Below, one piece after another: positions 13,616 through 19,377 of a DNA stretch of 19,377 nt. The DNA is from Butyrivibrio sp. CAG:318 (GTDB taxonomy: Bacteria; Bacillota; Clostridia; Lachnospirales; Lachnospiraceae). Position 1 is the stretch's first letter. The number at the start of each line of letters is the position of its first letter. The notes beneath the pieces are model-generated. The model searched no databases. It was not told the origin of the DNA and worked only from the letters and a program-made list of their open reading frames with translations. The DNA lies in NCBI GenBank assembly GCA_000431815.1, contig FR889246.1, forward strand, positions 69,774 to 89,150, read 5' to 3'. Made by a program: the position numbers and the translations under genes.

Positions 13616-13621
13616 ATTATA
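13616..13621 (-). promoter_or_regulatory. Possible -10 element for the RhuM gene
   Basis: TATAAT on the minus strand, 22 nt before the TTG start. The nearest -35-like sequence (TTGCGG) is 21 nt upstream, too far for a standard promoter, so support is weak. Confidence 0.3.
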
Positions 13622-13650
13622 TTTTAAGTATCCCATATAACACCGCAACG

Positions 13651-14814
13651 TTATTTATTGCGTACCAGTTTCACTACGCATTCGCAATGCTTTGTCATCG
13701 GGAACAGATCTACCCCTGTCATGCGTTCCACAACATATCCCTTGCGCGTCAGATACTTCAGGTCGCGGGCAAGAGTATCGGGGCCGCACGAGATATAGAC
13801 GATGCGGCTCGGTGCAAGGCGGGTGAGGCAGCTTAAGAAACGTGTGTCGCTGCCGGTACGCGGCGGATCCATGAATACGACGTCGGCGCGTTCGCGGCGG
13901 GCGGCAAGCTCCGTCATAAAATCGCCTGCGTCGGCGCAGGTGAAACGTATGTTGTCGAGTTTGTTTAAGGCGGCATTGCCGATGGCGTCTTTTACCGCGG
14001 AAGCATTTAGCTCAACGCCGGTGATTCGGCAGCTGCGGCCTGCTTTGCGGGCATTCATTGCCGCGGTGATGCCGATCGTTCCGATACCGCAGTAAGCATC
14101 TATGACCGTGTCCCCATCCTTAAGATTCGCAAATTCCATGGCTTTGTTGTAAAGAATCTCCGTCTGGGCGGAATTGACCTGATAAAAAGACTTGGATGAA
14201 ATGCAAAATCTGCAGCCGCAAAGTTCATCCTCAATATAACCCCTGCCAAAAATTACATCTTCGCGGTCACCGAGTACCATTGAAGTCCTGCGGTTGTTAA
14301 TGTTCATCACTATCGTGGTAATTTCAGGATGTGCCTCCCTTAAAGCCTTGATGAAATTATTTTTGGACGGAAACATTGTGCTTGAAAGCACAAGTGTGAC
14401 CATAACCTGACCGGTGACATGCGCCGTGCGGACAAGAATATGACGGAACAGACCGGTTTTGCGGTCTTCATCATAGACTGTGAGACGGAAAGATTTGATT
14501 AAGTCCGTGACAGTCGCAATGATCGCCTGCGCAGTTTCATTCTCTATGAGACAGTTTTTAACCGGAATCACATTATGGGTTCCGGCCTCATAGATTCCGC
14601 TTGAGATATTTCCCTTGCGGTCCGATGTAAAAACAGCATGCACCTTGTTACGGTAATGGAGCGGCTTTGACATACCAAGCACGGCATCCACCCTGCCGTA
14701 AGGTGCAAGGAGGCGGGACAGGTATTGTTTTTTCTTCGCAAGCTGCTTCTCATAATCAAAGGCAAGCATATCGCAGCCGCCACAGCGTGAATCATATTGA
14801 CATGTATATTTCAT
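13651..14814 (-). CDS. 23S rRNA (uracil-C5)-methyltransferase, RlmD/RumA type
   Basis: A 387-residue (counting from ATG) SAM-dependent enzyme forming 5-methyluridine in rRNA (or possibly tRNA). Cys5, Cys11, Cys14 and Cys88 (CQYDSRCGGC and KNC) are placed as the [4Fe-4S] ligands of RumA. Then come FYQVNSAQTEILY (210-222), the SAM loop DAYCGIGTIG (239-248), MDPPRTG (315-321), the catalytic Cys343 in YISCGPDTLARD, and HCECVVKL (376-383) with the general-base Glu. The N-terminal TRAM RNA-binding domain is absent, as in many Firmicutes members. The start is the ATG at 14812-14814, with AAGGAG 10 nt upstream. A TTG nine bases earlier has only 1-nt spacing. It follows the radical SAM gene by 5 nt. 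Confidence 0.92.
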   Translation of the reverse strand: MKYTCQYDSRCGGCDMLAFDYEKQLAKKKQYLSRLLAPYGRVDAVLGMSKPLHYRNKVHAVFTSDRKGNISSGIYEAGTHNVIPVKNCLIENETAQAIIATVTDLIKSFRLTVYDEDRKTGLFRHILVRTAHVTGQVMVTLVLSSTMFPSKNNFIKALREAHPEITTIVMNINNRRTSMVLGDREDVIFGRGYIEDELCGCRFCISSKSFYQVNSAQTEILYNKAMEFANLKDGDTVIDAYCGIGTIGITAAMNARKAGRSCRITGVELNASAVKDAIGNAALNKLDNIRFTCADAGDFMTELAARRERADVVFMDPPRTGSDTRFLSCLTRLAPSRIVYISCGPDTLARDLKYLTRKGYVVERMTGVDLFPMTKHCECVVKLVRNK

Positions 14815-14819
14815 TACAA

Positions 14820-15746
14820 TCAAACTCCTTCGTAAGAATCAAAATCAGGAATAAAGCTGTCTTTGGCGACATCGCCCTCCTGGATAAAAGCATTGGTTAC
14901 GCCGAGGTCTATCGCGTAATCGACAACCTCATCATAATCTTTGCGGCGCACCCTGCGGCCAAGTTCGGGATAATTCTGGCGGAGTCTGCCGCCATCGGTA
15001 AAATCAGGCATCGGGGTGTACTGGCTCATTATGCTCATATAAATATCGTCACCGTATGTATCATAAAGATAACGTATCACATTCTTGGAATCCTGCTTGC
15101 CTGCAGGAAGTACAAGATGTCTTACTATCATTCCGCGTACCATCATGTCCCCGTCAAAAACAGGAGTGCCGGTCTGTCTGAACATCTCGGCGAGAGCTTT
15201 CATGGCTGTTTCGGGGTAGTCCGCTGCTTTGCTGTAACGCAATGCCCGTTCGGATGACATATATTTCATATCGGGAAGATACACATCCACAAGGCCATCT
15301 AGCATCTTAAGCGATTCGACCTTCTCATAGCCGCCGCAGTTATATACAACCGGAATTGTAAGACCCATATCACGCGCCTTAGCAAGCGCACAAGCGATAT
15401 GCAATACATAGTGTGACGGTGTGACAAGATTTATGTTGTGCGCGCCGCGTTCCATAAGCTCCAGACAGATTTCGGCAAGGCGGTCAATGCCTATCTTACG
15501 CCCATGCATATTAAGGGCAATCTCGCGGTTCTGGCAGTAAATGCAGCCAAGCACACAGCCGGAGAAAAATATCGTCCCAGAGCCTTTGGTTCCCGATATA
15601 CACGGTTCCTCCCACTGATGCAATGCGGCGCGTGACACATAAATTCCGTCATCACAGCCGCATAAACCGCGCATGCCGGATGCACGGTCTGCATGACATT
15701 CACGTGGACATAGCGTACAGTCGTGCAGATTATATTCAACACCCAT
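14820..15746 (-). CDS. Radical SAM protein, PflA-like
   Basis: A 308-residue radical SAM enzyme. The cluster motif CVLGCIYC (Cys64, Cys68, Cys71) sits in FFSGCVLGCIYCQN. An N-terminal Cys-rich segment (Cys10, Cys13, Cys17, Cys29, in CTLCPRECHAD and GLCGC) could bind a second cluster. The remainder is the TIM-barrel with VVYNCGGYE, DVYLPDMKY and MSQYTPMPDF, matching the family of proteins annotated as pyruvate formate-lyase activating enzyme-related (YqeV/PF04055 group). The substrate is unknown: no adjacent glycyl radical enzyme is visible, so PFL activation is not supported. The ATG follows the MoxR stop by one base, so translation is likely coupled. Confidence 0.9.
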   Translation of the reverse strand: MGVEYNLHDCTLCPRECHADRASGMRGLCGCDDGIYVSRAALHQWEEPCISGTKGSGTIFFSGCVLGCIYCQNREIALNMHGRKIGIDRLAEICLELMERGAHNINLVTPSHYVLHIACALAKARDMGLTIPVVYNCGGYEKVESLKMLDGLVDVYLPDMKYMSSERALRYSKAADYPETAMKALAEMFRQTGTPVFDGDMMVRGMIVRHLVLPAGKQDSKNVIRYLYDTYGDDIYMSIMSQYTPMPDFTDGGRLRQNYPELGRRVRRKDYDEVVDYAIDLGVTNAFIQEGDVAKDSFIPDFDSYEGV

Positions 15747-15747
15747 G

Positions 15748-17265
15748 CTATTCTCTCACTTTCTTAATGTCATCAAGAATCTCTCGCTGCCTGTCATCGG
15801 CAAGAAGCCTTGAAGCATAATAAGTGTATTTCGGGCAGCCTTCTTCATTGATAAAACCTACCGCATAACAGCTTAACGATAATTCGGTCACAAACATCAC
15901 AAGTTCCTGTGACTCACCAAATGTCTTTATTATGAAATCAAAAGCATTGTCAAGTTTGGCCGCTGCGTCATCAAGCACCTCTTCACGGTGCGCACTGACA
16001 CTTGCAAAGTCATTGCGGATTCCGGCAAAAGCCTCATCAGTGGCCGGATTATTCTCGGTTCCGACACCGTACTTAAGTGCTGCCTCATTGACGTATTTTA
16101 TTGCGCCCCTTATTGCATGCAGTTCATTTCCTGCGACCAGGTTGGAAGCAAGTTCCCTCTCAAGACGCTCTGCGGCTGCGCGGGTAACCTTGTCCGCATC
16201 ATTTCTTATATTGTCCGAACTTTTTTCATATATCTGCATGGTTTCTTTTATCATATCATATATCTTGCTGACATACCGGTTCTGGAAATCAGCTTCCGTA
16301 AAAACAGTGTTAAGACCTCCGATAAGATGCGAGATAATGCTATATTTTTCATCAAACGGCGCAGTTCTCACTTTATCGCACAGCTCATCGTCGTATTTTC
16401 CGAGAAGAATATCACTGATGTGATAATCCTTGCGGTATCTGTTGTACAGGTCATAATAATTGGCAAAGTCCATGGCGATGTCGGGATGCTGCAGATACTC
16501 CATTATAAATTCCACATCGACCTTGTAACCGAGACGTTCGTATGCTTTTATCATCTCGGACAAATCCTCCCAGCCCCTGGCCGTAACGAAAATCTTGCCG
16601 TCAACCGTTGTCCTCACATCATAGAAATTCTCGCGTTTGAGTTCAAGATACGACATGATCGCACTGTGGATTCCGCTCTGGTATGCGTATTCTTTCCAGA
16701 CATCATAATCCGCCTCCACATCTATGCGCTTAACACGATCAAGCGTTACTATGTCGAAATCGCGGACGGATTTGTTATATTCCGGCGGGTTGCCGGCTGC
16801 TACGATAATCCATCCCTCAGGAACACTGTGATTTCCGAAGCGCTTGCACTGCAGAAACTGAAGCATCGTCGGCGCAAGCGTCTCCGATACACAGTTGATC
16901 TCATCGATAAAAAGAATGCCTTCCTCAAGGCCGGTCTGGTTGATTTTATCGTAGACCGAAGCAATAATTTCACTCAAAGTGTATTCAGTGACCGAATAAG
17001 GAACTTTCTGATAATATACCTTCTCTATATATGGGAGGCCTACGGCACTCTGTCTCGTATGATGAGTGATAGTATATGACACCAATGCAATATGGCACTC
17101 CCTCGCCACCTGCTCCATTATCGCCGTTTTACCTATACCCGGAGGACCCATCATAAGGATCGGCCTCTGTCTGACTGCCGGTATCGCATATTCGCCCTGT
17201 GCGTTGCGCTCAAGATAAGCCTTAACGCTCTTTTTTATTTCTTCCTTTGCTCGCTTAATGTTCAT
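15748..17265 (-). CDS. MoxR-like AAA+ ATPase
   Basis: A 505-residue ATPase with the AAA+ core in the first about 250 residues and a long helical C-terminus. Walker A is GPPGIGKTA (40-48), Walker B ILFIDEIN (117-124), with TMLQFLQCKRFG after it, sensor 1 Asn159 in VAAGNPPEYNKS and a candidate Arg finger at Arg177/Arg180 (LDRVKR). MoxR ATPases act as chaperones or activators together with a VWA-domain partner, and the VWA gene is directly upstream (9-nt gap, AGGAGC before the ATG). The C-terminal about 200 residues (NDADKVTRAAAERLERELAS onward) are specific to this group and may serve as the partner interface. The pairing is inferred from gene order. Confidence 0.9.
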   Translation of the reverse strand: MNIKRAKEEIKKSVKAYLERNAQGEYAIPAVRQRPILMMGPPGIGKTAIMEQVARECHIALVSYTITHHTRQSAVGLPYIEKVYYQKVPYSVTEYTLSEIIASVYDKINQTGLEEGILFIDEINCVSETLAPTMLQFLQCKRFGNHSVPEGWIIVAAGNPPEYNKSVRDFDIVTLDRVKRIDVEADYDVWKEYAYQSGIHSAIMSYLELKRENFYDVRTTVDGKIFVTARGWEDLSEMIKAYERLGYKVDVEFIMEYLQHPDIAMDFANYYDLYNRYRKDYHISDILLGKYDDELCDKVRTAPFDEKYSIISHLIGGLNTVFTEADFQNRYVSKIYDMIKETMQIYEKSSDNIRNDADKVTRAAAERLERELASNLVAGNELHAIRGAIKYVNEAALKYGVGTENNPATDEAFAGIRNDFASVSAHREEVLDDAAAKLDNAFDFIIKTFGESQELVMFVTELSLSCYAVGFINEEGCPKYTYYASRLLADDRQREILDDIKKVRE

Positions 17266-17274
17266 AATCTGCTC

Positions 17275-18552
17275 CTATATCTCTAATTTGATTGCCCATG
17301 CCGGCACGCCCGAATCCACATAATCTTCCTTCAGGAAAATAAAAGCTGTCTCGTATGGCGGTTTTTTCTTCGGGTATTCTCCCCTGCCGTCCGTAAAATA
17401 TATAAGCCCTTTAAGGCTTGTAAAAGCGCCTTTTTCTATCAGGTCGTTCACATATTCAAATGCCGGTCTGAAGTCGGTGCCGCCGCGTCCCGCTATCGTA
17501 AGATGATTGATATAATCCTTCATCTGCTTATCATCCGTTATCAGATCATCCTTCCGGACTTTCATGTCACACTGTATGATTCTTATATTCACCTTCTTAA
17601 AGAAGCTCTCCGACTCGAAAAGTATCGTGCAGGTCTCATTTAAGAAATCCTTCACCTGTTCCTCGGAGCATGAAAAAGAAGTATCGATTACAATGACAAA
17701 ATCCTGGATTCTGCGAACCTCGCGCTGCTCCACCGGTTCGATAAGCGGCATGTTGCCGTAATGACTCAGACCGTAAGTATAGAAATTATAATCAAACTCG
17801 TCCGGGTCTATGTGCATTTCCTCGCGGTACACGGCAAATTTCCTTAAGAAATCCCTGTAATCGTAACGCTTGCGGTTCTCTATCTGAATACTGTCGTACA
17901 GATTCTTGTCGTCATGCCCGATTCCTTTTTCGATGGTCTCCATCGATGTCTGCATCTTCCGGCTGATGTCATCCCACTTCTGCTCATTCTTCATATTGGA
18001 CCTGGAATTCTTATCCTCACGGTACCAATAGGTGTGGTCATCCACCAGAAATTCATTCTCCCACGCCTTGAGTGTGTCCTCATCCATGGGGTTATTTTCA
18101 AGGTATTTATATATTAAATCGGCATTTAATATTGATGTATATTCAGAAATCTTACGGTAACACAAATCCCTCACCGCCGGTATGCGCATACGCACACAGC
18201 CATACGGCAGCCCGTCGATAACATGCTCCACGGCAATGTCGCAGGCAAGATTCCACAATCTCACCTTGCGGTTACTTATTCTGAATATATGTCTGTAAAT
18301 GCAGTGCAGTGTCATATGCAGGTAAAGCCTGTCCGCATACCCGCGCCCCGCTTCATAACGGTCCATGACATAATCCGGACAGTAATATATTACATTCCCA
18401 TCCATTCCGGCCATCTGCCTACCTTCATCCGGCTTGTAAGCAAAAGCACACAGCGCGATGTCCATAAAACGCATTGCAAGGTAAAGATTGCCCCTTGCCG
18501 AATCAAGTATTCTCGCGCCGATATTTATTTTCTGTGTATAGTTATCATCCAT
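17275..18552 (-). CDS. DUF2201-type metallopeptidase-like and VWA protein
   Basis: 425 residues counted from the ATG at 18550-18552. The N-terminal domain (about 15-130) resembles the putative metallopeptidase half of DUF2201 proteins; the site where HExxH is expected reads LYLHMTLHCIYRH, keeping the histidines (79 and 83) but with Met in place of Glu, followed by WNLACDIAVEHVID. The C-terminal VWA-like domain (about 283-425) has the MIDAS motif DTSFS (290-294), Thr359 in GRGGTDFRP and Asp388 in YFTDGRGEYP, so metal binding there looks intact. The gene is followed by its likely MoxR partner. A TTG at 18568-18570 would overlap the LRR gene by 11 nt; the ATG leaves a 7-nt gap and is preferred, though the Shine-Dalgarno is weak. 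Confidence 0.85.
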   Translation of the reverse strand: MDDNYTQKINIGARILDSARGNLYLAMRFMDIALCAFAYKPDEGRQMAGMDGNVIYYCPDYVMDRYEAGRGYADRLYLHMTLHCIYRHIFRISNRKVRLWNLACDIAVEHVIDGLPYGCVRMRIPAVRDLCYRKISEYTSILNADLIYKYLENNPMDEDTLKAWENEFLVDDHTYWYREDKNSRSNMKNEQKWDDISRKMQTSMETIEKGIGHDDKNLYDSIQIENRKRYDYRDFLRKFAVYREEMHIDPDEFDYNFYTYGLSHYGNMPLIEPVEQREVRRIQDFVIVIDTSFSCSEEQVKDFLNETCTILFESESFFKKVNIRIIQCDMKVRKDDLITDDKQMKDYINHLTIAGRGGTDFRPAFEYVNDLIEKGAFTSLKGLIYFTDGRGEYPKKKPPYETAFIFLKEDYVDSGVPAWAIKLEI

Positions 18553-18559
18553 ATCCGTC

Positions 18560-19377
18560 TCACAATTCAAAATGTTTTCTCATTCTTGTAAAATGAGTGT
18601 TAATATATGCCGTAATTATTCCCGCCGCGCGCGGATTAGAGCACTCCGCGGCATATTCCGACGCCGCCCCTGCCGAAGCCTCATCAAAAAGGGCATTGTC
18701 ACACATGTATTTCAGTGCATCCGCATTATCATCATCAATCAGTATGCGTGCCGCACTCTTAGCATTATCCCAGAGAAAATCCTTATACCGCTCCTTAGCC
18801 GATGCGTACAGGCGGTACGGATACATAAGCCTTCCGATACTGTTATAGAGTGCCGCTTCAAAGCGGTCCTCACGCACCGAGCGTTCAAACAGCTTGTCAA
18901 AATCCCTGTAATCCAAGGTTCCGACCTGCATGCACTGGCGGTACGCACCACCGGTTCCATAGCTTACAGCCTGAAAAATCCTCGCCGGTGTGTTCTCGAC
19001 ATAATCATCCTCAAACGTCGGGAAAATAAGCCTGCTGCGTTCTCCATTATCATATATAATATCCAGCTGTAATTCCTGTATATTGTCACTCATCAGGTTC
19101 CTTATGCAGCCCTCGCGTCCCTGATGGCAGTACATTGTAATATATCTCAGATTATAACAGTTCTTGAAAGCCCCGTCCTCAAGCTCCCGTATCCCATCAT
19201 GCAGCTCCACATGTTCAAGATTCTTGCAGTTATAGAACGAATGCGCTCCTATGTCCACGATTGACTTCGGCAGGATAACATCCGTGAGCTCAAGTCTCTC
19301 GCTGAAAGCGTAGCGGCCGATTCCCGTAACCGGCTTTTCATCTATATTATCAGGAATCTCTATAACACCGGCATTCC
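18560..19377 (-). CDS. Leucine-rich repeat protein, BspA-like (start beyond window)
   Basis: The open frame enters from the right edge and encodes at least 271 residues. The visible N-part has LRR_5/BspA-type units of about 23 residues (VTGIGRYAFSERLELTDVIL, then SIVDIGAHSFYNCKNLEHVEL, then GIRELEDGAFKNCYNLRYITM). The C-terminal about 170 residues form a different, helical, Ala-rich and Asp-rich domain (KSAARILIDDDNADALKYMC, NPRAAGIITAYINTHF) with ankyrin- or HEAT-like appearance. A shorter version beginning at a GTG at 19256-19258 is possible but would split a repeat. No export signal can be judged because the start is missing. It precedes the VWA gene by 7 nt, implying one operon. Function unknown; LRRs suggest target recognition. 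Confidence 0.85.
   Translation of the reverse strand, partial: NAGVIEIPDNIDEKPVTGIGRYAFSERLELTDVILPKSIVDIGAHSFYNCKNLEHVELHDGIRELEDGAFKNCYNLRYITMYCHQGREGCIRNLMSDNIQELQLDIIYDNGERSRLIFPTFEDDYVENTPARIFQAVSYGTGGAYRQCMQVGTLDYRDFDKLFERSVREDRFEAALYNSIGRLMYPYRLYASAKERYKDFLWDNAKSAARILIDDDNADALKYMCDNALFDEASAGAASEYAAECSNPRAAGIITAYINTHFTRMRKHFEL

Noticed and set aside
14820..15746. Calling the radical SAM protein a pyruvate formate-lyase activase
   Set aside because: The radical SAM motif fits, but no glycyl radical enzyme is nearby and the N-terminal Cys-rich part differs from PflA; only the superfamily is supported.
15988..17079. A plus-strand open frame of 363 codons opposite the MoxR gene
   Set aside because: It lies entirely within the well-supported ATPase gene on the other strand, is unusually rich in Cys, Ile and His without any domain, and has no ribosome site. 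It is a shadow of the codon pattern of the ATPase.

Overview
The window looks like a piece of a low-to-mid GC Clostridia chromosome, most likely Lachnospiraceae. The reasons are a clostridial-style iscR-iscS-iscU-mnmA operon, strong AGGAGG ribosome sites, GTG and TTG starts, BspA-type leucine-rich repeats and DUF4143 ATPases. This assignment is inferred from gene content, not from a marker gene. Every gene I can support lies on the minus strand, so transcription runs from high to low coordinates.

Low end (1-3660): the first 81 residues of a Y-family DNA polymerase sit behind a promoter whose -35 region overlaps a Firmicutes LexA (SOS) box. Upstream of it is the iron-sulfur and sulfur-trafficking operon: iscR (Rrf2 regulator with three cluster cysteines), iscS (cysteine desulfurase), iscU (scaffold) and mnmA (tRNA 2-thiouridylase). 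IscS supplies sulfur to both IscU and MnmA. Separate promoters are visible before iscR and before iscS.

Region 3660-8270: a second operon encodes an AgcS-type sodium:alanine/glycine symporter, a TrmH/SpoU RNA methyltransferase, a DUF1538 membrane protein with an obvious internal duplication, and a tandem PII-like protein directly after the transporter. The transporter/PII-like pair looks like a transport protein with its own nucleotide-sensing regulator.

Region 8265-8870 is a gene graveyard. A LytTR-type response regulator start, with its promoter and a 9-bp direct-repeat operator, is fused within a few bases to the end of an ABC-exporter ATPase domain. An unidentified coding-like remnant lies on the plus strand.

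Region 8843-11413 is an ECF sigma factor module: sigma factor, membrane-anchored presumed anti-sigma factor, acyltransferase-3 membrane protein and lipoprotein, with tight overlaps. The sigma gene carries a one-base frameshift that removes the end of its -35-binding helix region, and its only ATG abuts the Shine-Dalgarno sequence.

Region 11430-13650 is accessory: an AAA ATPase of the DUF4143 family behind two 37-bp repeats with inverted ends, and a RhuM-family protein cut to about half its usual length.

High end (13651-19377): an apparently co-transcribed set of a BspA-like leucine-rich-repeat protein (partial), a DUF2201-type metallopeptidase-like/VWA protein, a MoxR-like AAA+ ATPase, a radical SAM protein and an RlmD/RumA-type rRNA uracil methyltransferase. 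The LRR/VWA/MoxR trio is the best candidate for a little-described system. No tRNA, rRNA, CRISPR array or complete insertion sequence was seen.
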